NCBI GenBank assembly: GCA_029204225.1
Contig: CM055092.1
Span: forward strand, 14,558,059 to 14,622,058
Length of the DNA: 64,000 nucleotides
Origin: Diphasiastrum complanatum
Lineage: Eukaryota; Streptophyta; Lycopodiopsida; Lycopodiales; Lycopodiaceae
Direction: 5' to 3'
Within the stretch, counting starts at the first letter, position 1, and each line of letters starts with the position of its first letter. The translations under genes were made by a program, and so were the position numbers. Below, one piece after another: positions 16,532 to 27,385 of this stretch. The notes under the pieces were generated by a model, which made no database searches, was not told where the DNA came from, and saw only the letters and a list, made by a program, of their open reading frames with translations.

Positions 16532-16800
16532 GGATCTATATGCCATCAAGAATACTGCTACTTCATCCTCCTCTTCCTCCTTTGCAAGGTTTCCTTGTTT
16601 GCCCTCCTCCACTTGTGCTCTTAGCCTCTTGTAACATTCAGATTCATAATGCCCCTTCTTTCCACAAAAGAAACATTTCTGCTTTGACTTGTCCTTTGAA
16701 CTTGCTGCATCATCCTCTTCTTTGGCCTCCTTTGGATGCTTCTTCTTTCCATTGGTCTTCCTTTTGTCCTTGAATGAGAAATTGGCTTTCCATCGAGTAA
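16530..16800 (-). pseudogene. Copia gag C-terminus with CCHC zinc knuckle
   Basis: The minus strand reads a Lys/Glu-rich segment, then CFFCGKKGHYESEC (about 16640-16680), a perfect C-x2-C-x4-H-x4-C knuckle, then an acidic stretch and AVFLMAY. This is the end of a Copia gag. Its orientation and position mean it does not belong to the Gypsy gag on the other strand, and it is downstream, not upstream, of the RT at 17.6-19.1 kb, so it is a separate fragment. Confidence 0.7.
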
Positions 16801-17592
16801 TTCACGATTTTGGATGTCAATTGTGATGTTAGAAGTGAAATCTATACGTGGATTACATTGGATTTGTTAGTGTCAGAAGCTTGTCCCTAAATTTGATGCA
16901 TCAGTAGGAGATTCAAAGCTTGTCAATAACCAGAAAGATTCAGAATGTAATAGTGAACCATGTTAATTCTTCTGCTTAGATCACATGGTCAGATGTGGAT
17001 TTGTGGTATCCATCTGATAGGCATGCCAGTCATCCAAATAAATGGATTTTCCAGTGTTTGGGAACAAGAGATAATTTTCTATAGTGATTGTAGGACAGCT
17101 AGATGATCAATGGATCTCTAGGATATCAAATAAGACGGTTAAGGATTTTTTGGAAGGAAAAGCTGATGGTATGGGACATCAGTAATTTTGGAAAGAAAAT
17201 TCTAGGACTATAAAGATCTACTGCCCAGTCTATTAGTGCAGCTGCATGGGGTGAGCGTGAAAGAGTGCGACGTCAGTCAATGCTGAAGTGATTGTTGGTG
17301 ATGACAATGCAAAAAGTGTGTCACTCTTACGAGTAGCCTTAGGATCAAATTTATAGCGTGCCTTTGCTTTTAGGGCACCTTTGGCATTCTGTAATATAGT
17401 GTCTCTTTTTTGTCTGTCACCATAACGTGTGTAAAAACACAGTGTCGCGATTCTTTTCCTTTTTCTTCATCTGTGCAAATTTGCGTGTAAATATGCAGAC
17501 TGCGCGACAGCGTTAGTAAATATACAACATGAATGGAGGCAGATTAAAATGGGATTTAAGGAGAGTAAAGGGAATAAATACAACACTCTCTC
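16801..17592 (-). mobile_element. Probable 3' LTR with polypurine tract of the Copia at 17.6-19.1 kb
   Basis: On the minus strand, just after the RNase H frame ends, AATTAAGAGAGAG (17586-17598) looks like a polypurine tract and is followed by TGTTGTATTTATTCCC (downward from 17585), a typical LTR start. The far end of the LTR was not resolved; no gene is seen in the rest of the interval. Confidence 0.5.
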
Positions 17593-19095
17593 TTAATTTG
17601 GATCCGTGAATGCCTTGATCTTCAAACTGAGCAATGCACAAAATTTGTTGTGTACATTAACATTGAGTGCTTCCGTGAAGATGTCTGCAACCACGTCCTG
17701 CGTTCTGCAGTACGTTAAGCTCATCTCTCTGTCGATAACTTTGCCCCTGATGTAGTGATATCTGATCTCAATGTGCTTACTCCTAGAATGAAATCTAGGG
17801 TTGGCCGATAAGGCAATAGCACTTTGGTTATCACAAAACAAAATTGTAGGGTTGTACTGATACAGATTGACGTCTGACAGCAAATTTCTTAACCAAAACG
17901 CTTCCTTAATAGATTGAGAAGCAACAATGTATTATGCTTCACTAGAAGAAAGTGCGATAGAGGTTTGCTTACGATTGTTCCACGAAATAGGACCACCGTT
18001 GAAGAAGAATGTAAATCCAGATGTGGACTTACGATTGTCTACATCTCTTTCCTAGCTTGCATCAGAATAACCACTGAGCTGATGAAGATTGTCGTTGCTG
18101 ACATCTCCATTGCAGATGCACTGGTCCATGGTAGCTCGAATATACCTCATGACTCGAATAAGAGCCTTCCAATGGGAAATGTCAGGATTAGCCATGTATT
18201 GGCTGAGTGAGCTAACAACAAAAGAGATATCTGGTCTTGTATAGACCATTGCGTACATGAGAGATCCTAGTATCGATCGATACGGATACTCTCTCATATG
18301 CTCCTCTTCCTGCTTGGTATGGGGACATTGGCCACTTAACAAATGTAGGCCTGGATCCATTTGTGAGTGAGCTAATTTACAATTCATCAAATTGTGTCTG
18401 CTAAGAACATTATGAAGATATCTTTGTTGAGTGATGTAAATCAGTCGATTTGCTCTGTCTCTATGGATTTGCATTCCTAGATAGAAGTGAGCTTTGCCCA
18501 CATCAGTCACGTTGAATTCTAAGAACAACATCTGTTTCAAATCCTTAACCATATTGGTATTGTTGCTGAAAAGCAACGTATCATCCACATACAAGGTGAT
18601 GATAATGAGGGATTGTTGCACTGACTTCGAATAAACGTTGCAATCAGCATGCTTGGTTTAAATCCTTGTGTAATGAGGAATGTGTTGATCCTCTGAAACC
18701 AAGCCCTGGCAGACTATTTCAAGCCGTACAGTGCTTTGTGGAGTTTACAGGCATGATTCTTCAAGAACGTATCCTTCGGGCTAGATCATGTGGATATCTT
18801 CTTGTATAACTCCATTCAGATAGGCTGTTTGTACATCAAGTTGATGTACTTCGAGGTCGACAGCTGCAGCATAAGACAAGAGCATTCGGATCGACGAATG
18901 TTTGACGATTGGACTAAAAGTCTCACTACAGTCGACATTCGGGATCTGGGTGAATCCTCGTGCTACCAATCTAGCCTTCCTTCGATCAATTGCTCCATTG
19001 GCATTATATTTGATCTTAAAGATCCATTTGCAATCAATGATATCGCAATCAATAGGAGCTTCGACTAATGACCATGTTCAACAAACACTGGCCTA
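17593..19095 (-). pseudogene. Copia reverse transcriptase and RNase H, interrupted
   Basis: Minus-strand frames read, in order: CKWIFKIKYN and KARLVARGFTQ (about 18960-19050), the QLDVQTAYLNG block (about 18810), the active-site LYVDDTLLF (about 18590), YLGMQIHRD, GSLMYAMVYTRPDISF (about 18230) and, in another frame, LFCDNQSAIALSANPRFHSRSKHIE (17760-17850) of RNase H. Together these copy the element RNA into DNA. A frame gap lies between 18621 and 18781 and another near 17890-18050. Gag, protease and integrase are missing: the sequence joins the unrecognised element copy B at about 19,095. Confidence 0.9.
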
Positions 19096-19119
19096 ACACG
19101 AGAAGCTGAAGATCCAAAT

Positions 19120-19960
19120 ATGAAAAGTGTTCTGCCAATTCCATTGAAAAATGTTCACATATGCACATTGCATGTTGATGTTTGTATTATTGAAAAACTT
19201 ATTTACCTACATATTCTACTAGCATGGAATCATAAACTGGAGTCTGTGGCTAAAGCAGAAATTAGGAGGTTGAAAATAGTTTTGTCAAATGCAGGACTAC
19301 ATAAAGGGAATGTCACGATTGAAAAAAGTGACAGACTCTCCGAGAAAAAAGGAAACGTTTCTAATAAGCCATCAACTGGAGGTGCTAAAGCAAGAAGATT
19401 CTTATCCAATCACACATGCAAAGAATCAAATGTCAGATACAAAATTTGGAGAAAAATTGTTGAAGCCACAGAACACTAGATGAAGTAATCGAGTGGAAAA
19501 GCGACAAGTGTGGACCAACTTAGACAAACTCAAAGGTGTTATCAGGAAAGAAAACCTATCATCAGAAGATATGAGGACTTGGCAAAATCATTGCACCAGA
19601 TTTGTAAATCTGTACATGATTGTTGGGGAAAAGACAACGTTACTCATTACATGGTGCTAATTAATTTCATTATCTAGTACTTTTCTCATTTAGGCTTATA
19701 TTTTTTTCTACTGATGTAACTAATCAAAACTATTGTTTGTAGCACATCCTTCTTCATCATGCAACTTATTCTGCAAAGGAATATGGGAGCTTAAGTATCT
19801 AGTCATCACAACGCATGGAAAACTCTCATTGGCAAGCAAGGGGAGCATTTCATAGAGCAACAAATCATGGAGGACACAATTCAAAAAATAAATATTTAGT
19901 TCAACTTTTTTAGTGGTTTTATAAAAGAGCACAATTTAGATATCAAGCTAAAAACTCGCC
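19120..19960 (+). pseudogene. Unrecognised element copy B, gene 3 (decayed)
   Basis: The plus strand first reads LPIPLKNVHICTLHVDV and a long helical part with KPSTGGAKARRFLSN (19120-19390). After frame changes it reads THYMVLINF, an apparent intron, then HILLHHATYSAKEYGSL and QRMENSHWQARGAFHR followed by TNHGG (19740-19880). The last block resembles conserved C-terminal stretches I associate with uncharacterised transposon-linked proteins, but I cannot name the family. It runs towards gene 2 (20061-20939) and ends about 100 bp short of it, as expected for a compact element. At least two frame changes and a stop in the last block show it is dead. Confidence 0.45.
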
Positions 19961-20060
19961 AAGTATTACGATATTTCAAAAGGCATTCAAATTCAAAACA
20001 AATATATCAAAAATCTATTACAGAAAATTATTTAATTATCATCATCATCCTCTTCAAGAT

Positions 20061-20939
20061 TCAGACGGATGGTATTGTCATGAAGGAATAATCTCTTTTC
20101 ATATGGATCCAAAAGTTTAAATTTTTCCTTTTGCCCATATCAATGTAACCCGAATAAAGGGCCATTGTAGATGATCTTTTTGTAGTCTCATTGGGAGTAT
20201 AACCCAATATCTTAATAGTCAAATCCCTTTTTACAAAAATTATTTTATATGTTCCTCTTCCGTACTTATGGCCTCCTAAACAAATTGATAATGACTTGAT
20301 GGCCATAATGACAGTGGTTGCATATGGATTAAAAGATGAATGATTTATACAAATCTCATTATTTTGAAAGATTTTCAAATAATGAGATAGAGACACATCC
20401 TTTCTCCCAGCTGATACACCTCGGACGCCTTCATGTCTCATACCAAAGGCATCTATTTCAATAGCATCCTATAAACGAGAAAAGAAAATAAATTTAGAAT
20501 GATATATAACACTGCAAACTCATACTTTAACATAGTGTTTGAAATAAAAAAACTGAACAATATCAATACCAATATAATATCTATGTACCAGATCATAATC
20601 ATCGTAATCAACGACATTTGCTCTGCCAATGTCATGTCCTCCAATGGCCTCTACATTTTCGGAGGGGATATATCTAGGCCTTGGGGGATATTTTTTTTGG
20701 AATTCCAAAAATTCCTCCTCTCTAGGCAAAGTTTTTTTATAGGCTTTAGAATTTTCAATCATGGCCTCCAAGGCCTCATTGCCAGATTTCCAATTGCCAT
20801 CTTTATTATAATCTATCTCACTTTCAAGGTCATCATATGTGTAATCAACAATGTCTGAAAATTCTAATAAATTTTGAGCAAAAATTGAAAGGATTTCATC
20901 CTCTCTCGAATTCAAAACGTCTTCAAAGAAGAGACCCAC
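20061..20939 (-). CDS. Unrecognised element copy B, gene 2 (intact, 273 residues)
   Basis: Two exons (20526-20939 and 20061-20468 including the stop) join in phase 0 across a 57-bp intron with GTATGA donor and TTTATAG acceptor. The frame then has no lesion for 273 codons. The N-terminal half is acidic (LLEFSDIVDYTYDD, then EIDYNKDGNW) with RPRYIPS and GGHDIGRANVVDYDD. The C-terminal half is basic, with KYGRGTYKIIFVKRDL and GYTPNE. No signal peptide, membrane segment or catalytic motif is evident. A decayed homologue lies at 2880-3640. The start at 20939 is the first ATG; it overlaps the H3-like segment on the other strand. I do not know its function. A structural or DNA-binding protein of a virus-like element is only a guess. 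Confidence 0.55.
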
Positions 20940-21260
20940 CCTGGCTCAAGGATATTCGGAAGCTACAGAAGACCAATAATCTTCTGATTCTGAAAGCTCA
21001 CATACAGAGATCCATCAGACAAGTTACAAGAAGTCTATCTGCAAATGTGAGATGGACTGTAATGCTTCTTGGTTTCCAAGGGAAAGAGATGGATTGTAAT
21101 GGCAGTAGAGGTGATGCACACTGCATATGAGGATTTTCAAGTGAAATTTTTTCAGACCATGCCAAGAGGGTGACCATCATGCCCAAGGATTTCAGCATTG
21201 TGTTCAGGCTACAGGACACATATGACAAATTTGCAAAGTACTTTAGACTTGCTCCTTCCT
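20895..21260 (+). pseudogene. Histone H3-like segment in copy B (frameshifted)
   Basis: Plus-strand frames read LKDIRKLQKTNNLLI (about 20940-20985), matching the H3 alpha-N region that in plants reads LREIRRYQKSTELLI. After a frame change near 21060-21080 they read VMAVEVMHTAYEDF and HAKRVTIMPKDFSIVFRL (21095-21215), matching the H3 alpha-2 to alpha-3 block ending HAKRVTIMPKDIQLARRI. The loop before HAKR is about five residues shorter than in canonical H3. An extension rich in Ser, Pro and Lys follows instead of the normal C-terminus. H3 packs DNA in nucleosomes; here the divergence and context suggest an element-encoded or captured, possibly fused, version. The canonical N-terminal tail is not recognisable. 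Confidence 0.6.
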
Positions 21261-22225
21261 CTCCTCCAAAACAAGATTCAGAGAGGAGAAAACAAAAGCA
21301 ATCTCAACCATCCCGGCTTGTTTTTCATATACAGAGCGGGAGTGGTTCAAAGAAGAGGAGGTCTCTTGACCCTCCTAATAAAATTTTTCAAAGCCATCTC
21401 CTCTGGATGAGATTCTATTTTCTAGGCAATCTCCTCCCAAGTCTCCTCCTAAGTCTCCTTCCTCTCCTCCCATAACTCCATCTTTATCATCTCCTGCTAA
21501 ATCTTCCTCTCCTAATAAATCTCCTCCTCCTAAATCTCAGTCTCCTCCTACTCCCGTAAATATTAGTTCCCCTCCTCCTGTTCTAGGAAATAATTTAGAT
21601 GATTTTGTAAATGTAAAGGTAGAATCAATTTCGAATGACAATTCTTTTTGTGGTTTATCTGTATTACTTCCGTCACCCCCTGCACTTGCCTTTGTAAATA
21701 CTCCTCAATATTTACAGTATGACCAATTGTTAAACACGTATCTTAAAGCTTTAGGTCCTCAATATAGTTTTAAGATGCCGAAGACCAATGCTGGTCTCCC
21801 TCTTTCTAAGTTAGATACAGGTGAATTAGAAAGTAGGGATAAAATGCTAGGTGACAATGTAGGAGCTGGGGCAATTCAGTCTTGGATGGAGTTTTTCTAG
21901 ACCCCATTGTTTATAGATGTAGCATTGTTTCCCCCTCAATTCATGGCTGCATTTGATTTCCTTGATTTCAAAAGTCTGCACGATAATATGCTCCAATACA
22001 TCAAACTGGGGACTCCAATTCTTGTCCTGCCATACATAACAAAGTTAGTGTATTTTTTTTCTAGCTTTAGTAAGTTGAATTTTTTCATATGAATTTTGAT
22101 TTCACATTGATTCTCATAAATTTATTGTTTTCTGATTGCAGTGATTATTAGAGCTTATATGTGTTTCCTTATACGTCAATGATGAAGGTGTGTGTAATCT
22201 AGTTTGTTTAAAAATGAACTCTATT

Positions 22226-22250
22226 ACACACACACACACACATACACACA

Positions 22251-22344
<94 letters not shown>
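22226..22344. repeat. (CA)n microsatellite inside the C48 protease gene
   Basis: AC run of about 59 units with two CATACA interruptions near the left end; it lies in what is probably an intron of the protease gene. Confidence 0.95.
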
Positions 22345-22346
<2 letters not shown>

Positions 22347-22449
22347 TGCCAAGAGCCATATCCAAAAAATACTGGAACTGTTTTCAATACCAAATGCAAT
22401 AACATATACGAAGCTGAAAATTGTTGATGCAGAGGTAAAAATTTATCAA

Positions 22450-22610
22450 TATCGGTTCGATGCACCCTTGTAGTTATTGTTTGATTTCTTTTCATATCGT
22501 GCGCACTGATCAGATATTCAAACAATATTTTTTGGATATCGGTTCAACGCGCGCTTGTTTCCATTGTAGATTTTATTATAACATCCTGCGCGTTGATCCG
22601 ATATCTCATA
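22450..22610 (+). repeat. Tandem duplication within the protease gene, about 87-bp unit
   Basis: ATATCGGTTCGATGCACCCTTG (from about 22449) recurs as ATATCGGTTCAACGCGCGCTTG (from about 22536), and both are followed by TTATTATA/TTTTCATATCGTGCGC-like and GATCAGATATTC or GATCCGATATCTC. Only the second copy reads directly into the catalytic Cys exon. Confidence 0.6.
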
Positions 22611-23223
22611 ATGTTAAAATTTGGATATTGCAGTCCTCCCATCAGGTTGATTCTGTCAGCTGTGGTTGGTATACGGTTGTATGCAATGCCAAACACTTTT
22701 TCATTTGGCTTGCACTACAAGATGGACTTCCTAATTTGGAAGAGGTAATCTTCGATTAATAACATTTAATTGTGTTTTTGTTTTTTTTTTCATAATCAAA
22801 TTTCTATTAGCTGATCTTTGATTAATTAAATTTAACTGTGTTTATCTTTATTTCAGTTTAAATGTCCAAAGGTCTCTCCAATGGAGATAATGCACTTCAA
22901 GCAGGAGACCACAAAGCTTGTGATCGAAAATTCATATTCAGTTGTAGTGCAGAGTGTTCTCCACCCAAGCTACTTCCAATTGGAGAAATGGATTTAGAGA
23001 TCACAGATAGTTGATATTGATAGAAAATTCATCTCACTTGATGTGGATGAGACACATGTACAAAAAATATATTTACAATTTTCTATGGTTGTTCTTACTT
23101 GTTTGTTTTCTTGTTATTAATTCAGGTTATGATTCATTCATCTTCAATTTCTACGGTTTTTCGACATGTTTGTTTTTCATAGCCTTGGTCTGCCTTGCCT
23201 TTACCATGGTTTTTTTTGGATAA

Positions 23224-23331
23224 GTTCAGAAAGATGATCTGATCGAACATTTGCCACAATTAATCCAAATATGCGACATTAGTTCACTTAGATTTGTTGC
23301 AGCAAAGCTTTGATCAGATCATCTTCTGAAC
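23224..23331. repeat. 20-bp inverted repeat with about 67-nt loop
   Basis: GTTCAGAAAGATGATCTGATC at 23224-23244 faces GATCAGATCATCTTCTGAAC at 23312-23331, a near-perfect stem with one extra base. It sits just after the last C48 exon and may be a foldback or a remnant of element termini. Confidence 0.7.
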
Positions 23332-23452
23332 ATATCTAAATATGCCAAGACAAGGACAATACAAATCAAGGCAATGAAGATAAAAAATACAAACGATATA
23401 TACGAGACTTTTACAAGGGCAAACGTCGATTCGATTCTGATTGTAGTGGTCA

Positions 23453-23570
23453 CTGGAGTTCAAGTGACTGAAGATCTCCCCAATGGAGATAATGCATTTC
23501 ATGTAGGAGACAATGAATCTTGTTATCAAAAATTCATATTATCCCGTTGCAATTACATTGTGTTTTGCAC
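23453..23570 (+). repeat. Duplicated last exon of the C48 gene
   Basis: CTCCCCAATGGAGATAATGC and the following 60 bases repeat the exon at 22868-22960 (CTCTCCAATGGAGATAATGC), with stops in the analogous frame. It is a duplicated, non-functional exon about 590 bp downstream of the original. Confidence 0.65.
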
Positions 23571-23688
23571 CATGAAAATGGAGATCATAGAAATGAAAGA
23601 GCCTCATAGAAAAAGTGGTTCATATATTTTCAAAAATGATGTATATAAAAAATTGTATTACATAATACAAAATTCCATAGTTCATAAT

Positions 23689-25031
23689 CTATGGATCTTC
23701 AATTTCGATGGATGTTCCAATATCTTTGTATTTTATATGCTCTTCTTGCCTTACTCTTACCTGCACAAGAGAAATTGTTTTAGTTATATATTTTATGAGA
23801 CTGATTCACTTAAAAATAGAAAAAAAATATATTTTTATATGGCATAACGTACCTTTACACCATTCAATTGAAATTGATAGTATTGAGGTAGATCGAATTG
23901 CAACATGTCTAGTTCTGACCGAATGTGATTGAGGCACCAATTTTTCTCGACCTCAACCATTGAAGAATGTTGTCATTTCTTTTCACTGTTATCTGAAGTT
24001 ACTCTTGAGGGTTTATACCAAAATCTTGATCAAGTGGTTTCCAAACATTTTTGCATTTAATCCATCTTCTATAATACAGCAGCAAAGTGAACATTTGTTT
24101 TTTGATGTGATATCTAAATGTCATAGATGAGTAACATACTCTGCACTCAACTTGCTGATTTTGTTTTGTATCCCAACCATCATTGAACAACTCGGCAATT
24201 ATTTCAGCACTCAAGTCCTTACAAATAAACATTGTTTTCGTTCTCCGAACATTGCATTTGGAAAAAAAATCAACAAAATTAGTAAAAGGTAGCCAACTTA
24301 ATATATTATTTTTTGTTTTAATGCTACATTTTAATATACTTTGAATATCAATATATAGTCTAGATCAAAAACTTTCTGAAATTGCTGCATCAGGAGAAAT
24401 CCATTCCTCACTCAAAAAATCTGGTAGAGGATATGGCTCTAATCTACCAACTAAACCATTTTTATCAAGAAAATAGGTGTGATCATAAAAGAAAACTCAT
24501 GACTCTAAAAGTGATTTTGGAGAATGACCTTTATATTGTAAAATACCGATATCCGAATGTATGAAATTGATTATTCCTGCAATCGATAGAACTGTTTGCC
24601 ATTCAACAAAATTTGATGGATACAAATCTGCAAAACCAACCAAAACATCACAAGAGAAATATAATTTAAAGAAAATGCTAGCTCAAAAAAAATTATATCT
24701 GAAAACTTACAATTGCATTTTCTTCTATCATTTGGATTCAAATCATGAATGTTGAGTCGATTGTGAGGATAAGCATACTGAACTAAAACTTTCGTGATAG
24801 ATTGACCGGCAGGTGATACTTTAAAATCCATTATCTTGCCTTTCCAAGAGCTTCTATATATGTTATCAGATCTTTTTCTTTTTTCGGAATGAGCTTTTTG
24901 CAGAGGAATGCATTAAGATCCATTGATATTTTCGATATATTCTTGGTATCCATTGATCTTCTGCATTTTTTTTCATTGCAAATATTAATTGCATCAATGG
25001 TTTCTCTTGGTCTATGATTATGTGTAGCCAT
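23689..25031 (-). pseudogene. Unrecognised element copy B, gene 1
   Basis: Starts at the ATG at 25031 with a basic N-terminus (NEKKCRRSM, KKLIPKKEKDL). A one-base deletion relative to copy A near 24838 shifts the frame before IMDFKVSPAGQSI. Then follow an intron (about 24630-24712), DLYPSNFVEWQ, DIGILQYKG, PYPLPDFLSEEW, MFICKDLSAEI with DGW (24170-24232), FRYHIKKQM, WKPLDQ, EVEKNWCLNHIRSEL (about 23900-23960), a second intron, and a short last exon ending at 23689. Stops near 24503 and 24367 and the frameshift disable it. Matching introns in copy A show that the family carries spliceosomal introns. No known fold is recognised. Confidence 0.6.
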
Positions 25032-25039
25032 TAGTCGAA

Positions 25040-25438
25040 AATATGACTACGCAAGTTGAGAACAGAGAGAATGTTGAGATTGCGAGATAGACCTAAGAAT
25101 GACAATCCAAAATAAGAGATAGAATGAAGAAAATGAGAGGTATACCTATGAATGACAAGAAGTTCCTAATTTACAAGGATTAGTTAACTACAGTTTACGA
25201 CTACGGACGTCAAATCAACCTCGAGTGTACAATGACGGGCAACATAAGAGTATTCGAGCAGTAACTATGGTCCAATCACAAATGTTTGTTCTGCTCGACA
25301 GGATATAATTTCCGTCCATCAACCACTGCTACAGTTCGTCACAGATGGACACCATTCATTGGGACACATAAGCATTGAAAGCGTGCGAAGTCAAAAAAAA
25401 CATCTTGACAAAGGACCCATTTTGAGTTCTAATATCCC
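25040..25438. other. Junction between copy B and a Copia integrase remnant
   Basis: No gene seen. Direct or inverted termini of copy B were searched by eye around 25040-25200 and 19090-19120 and none was found. Confidence 0.4.
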
Positions 25439-26265
25439 CTATTGCATAGCATCATCTACACAAGAAGATGAACCAAAACATGTGAGTAAAGCAAAGTTTG
25501 TACCTTCAACTTGCTTACCCTTCTCATCATATGTAAGCCTAAATGGATTTTGTCTTTCCCTTGAGGATCTTCTTAGAACTTGACTTGGAGAGGCATCTCC
25601 ACCATCATCATCCAAAGAACTATCTTCATCACCATAAAAAGTGTTTGTTTGATCAACATCAACAACATCAAGCTTATCCACATTCTCCTCTTCAAAGACA
25701 ACATCCTTAGAAATGTGAACTTTCTTTGACTTAGGAATGTAAATCTTGTAAGCTTTCCTTACTTCACTATAGCCAACAAAGATTCCCTTCAACAATCCAA
25801 AAGATGAGTATACATGGCAAGTACTACCAAAGATCTTCAAATGCTCCAAGCTTGGCTTCTTACCAAAAGGGACCTCAAATGAACTCTTACCATCCAAGTC
25901 TTCATTTGAGTACCTATTTCAAACAAAGTGTGGCACATGTCAAAGCTTCACCCCAAAATGATTTAGGAAGATTTGCCTTCACCCTCGTGGATTTAGCTCT
26001 TTCGAAAAGATTGTTTTTCCTCTCTTCCACACCATGTAGAACCTTTGAGTTTGAAAGCTCCCTCTTGATCCCATGTGCCACACAAATCTCTTTGAACTTT
26101 GTTGATAGGTCTTCATTTTCCAACCTTAAGCACTTGATCTTCATGTTGAATCGACTCTCCAAAACATTCTTGAAATTGAGAAAAACATCAAATATGAAGT
26201 CCTCACTCTTTAGAAGATAAGTCATCAATGTAAGTCACAAACATCTTTGCTCATCCATTACTCGC
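25439..26265 (-). pseudogene. Copia integrase remnant
   Basis: Minus-strand frames read MFVTYIDDLSSK (about 26230-26262), the second catalytic Asp region, then LENEDLSTKFKEICVAHGIK (about 26060-26120). Then come GVEERKNNLFERAKS with the catalytic Glu, LPKSFWGEAL, LKIFGSTCHVYSS, GIFVGYSEVRKAYKIY and HISKDVVFEEE (25670-25720), ending in an acidic tail. This is the core and C-terminal part of a Copia integrase, which inserts element DNA. A frame change near 25900 and replacement of the usual D-x-GGE box show decay. Gag, RT and LTRs are absent. Confidence 0.85.
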
Positions 26266-26282
26266 CTCCATTACTCAATCCA

Positions 26283-27026
26283 CTACACATAGAAGATGTA
26301 AACTCAGCAAGAACTTGTCAAAAACACTTATGTAATTTAATTTGTTGTTCTTGTCTATACAACAGTGGTACTATAACATTACTCACACGTGGGAAATCAT
26401 ACACATAAGAAAAATAGCATTCTCTACACACGAATCCACTATATCATCACAAATATGCAAAAAATGGATGTAGAAACCCAAAGAGATATCTTCCATAAGA
26501 ATGAATGAGATAATAATGAAAGATATAGGTCCCTCCCATGCTTGTAGCCTATTTATAATAGTCTCTTTTCCTATTTGGATGCTTTTACACAAGCTTATCT
26601 ACTTATGGAAGTTTCTAGATCTCTTCCAAACCCTAGATCTAACATGACTACAGTCCATGCATATCTACTAACCAATTAGAGTCAGTCCAAATTCGAGCTT
26701 ATCAATTTGCCTAGGTTTCCAAAAATAGTAAACTCACTATTTTTAGGCCTAATCAACTTTATAAAGTCTATCTCTAAGTTGAAAATGCATACTGGCCTCA
26801 AAATTGCCAAATAAACTGAACTTGACTAAACTAAACTAGTCGATATTTTTCACAATTATGTCATTATTTTGATATCTTATGCTTATTGGTACAACATCCA
26901 TCACTTTATAATCATTTTTTAGTTAGTTGAAATCCATTTTGAGTTTATTTCAACAAAGTTCACGTTATTAATATGAGTTAAAAGGCTTTCCAATAGCTTA
27001 TGGGATAGTTCATTTCTTGTGCAACT
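26283..27026. other. Unassigned, probably retroelement-derived
   Basis: No coding signal. The position beside the integrase remnant suggests former Copia sequence, but no PBS or LTR edge could be recognised. Confidence 0.35.
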
Positions 27027-27302
27027 CACATGTGGAGAAGGTCCTTTGTGTGCTACCATAGGATGATGACAGAGATACCCAAGTGTGTGAGCATCATCTA
27101 CTTTTCCACATAATTGAACCTAACATGAGCTCTTGGAGCATATCTGCTGAATGACAAGCAATCTCACATGTGGAGAAGGTCCTTTGTGTGCTACCATAGA
27201 ATGAAGACATAGATACCCAAGTGTGTGAACATCATATACTTTTCCACATGATAGAACCTAAGATGAGCTCTTGCAACATGTCTACTCAATGACAAGCAAT
27301 CT
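27027..27302. repeat. Tandem duplication, 138-bp unit, two copies
   Basis: CACATGTGGAGAAGGTCC begins at 27027 and again at 27165; both are followed by TTTGTGTGCTACCATAG and end in GACAAGCAATCT. About 90 percent identical by eye. Confidence 0.85.
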
Positions 27303-27385
27303 TGGATAGTAGTCCTTTAAGCCTTAAGCTCTTAAACTAATCTTATAGCATGATTAGAGCTCTAGACATGCCTAGTGAAATTAGA

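Larger units (their letters stand above)
21270..22997 (+). pseudogene. Ser/Pro-rich linker and C48 (Ulp1-like) cysteine protease, copy B
   Basis: A Pro-Ser-Lys repeat stretch (SPPKSPPKSP type, 21420-21580) leads into a 160-codon open piece ending LGDNVGAGAIQSWMEFF (about 21850-21897), which resembles the start of Ulp1 domains. After stops, introns and a (CA)n run, the exon at about 22575-22745 reads QVDSVSCGWYTVV. This is the Q-x5-C-G-aromatic catalytic box of C48/adenain-type proteases. A final exon (about 22858-22997) reads VSPMEIMHF and ends at a stop. C48 enzymes cut SUMO-type isopeptides or, in mobile elements and viruses, polyproteins. The catalytic His is not clear, and a stop at 21898-21900 disables this copy unless it is spliced out. 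Whether the H3-like part belongs to the same protein is uncertain. Confidence 0.6.
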
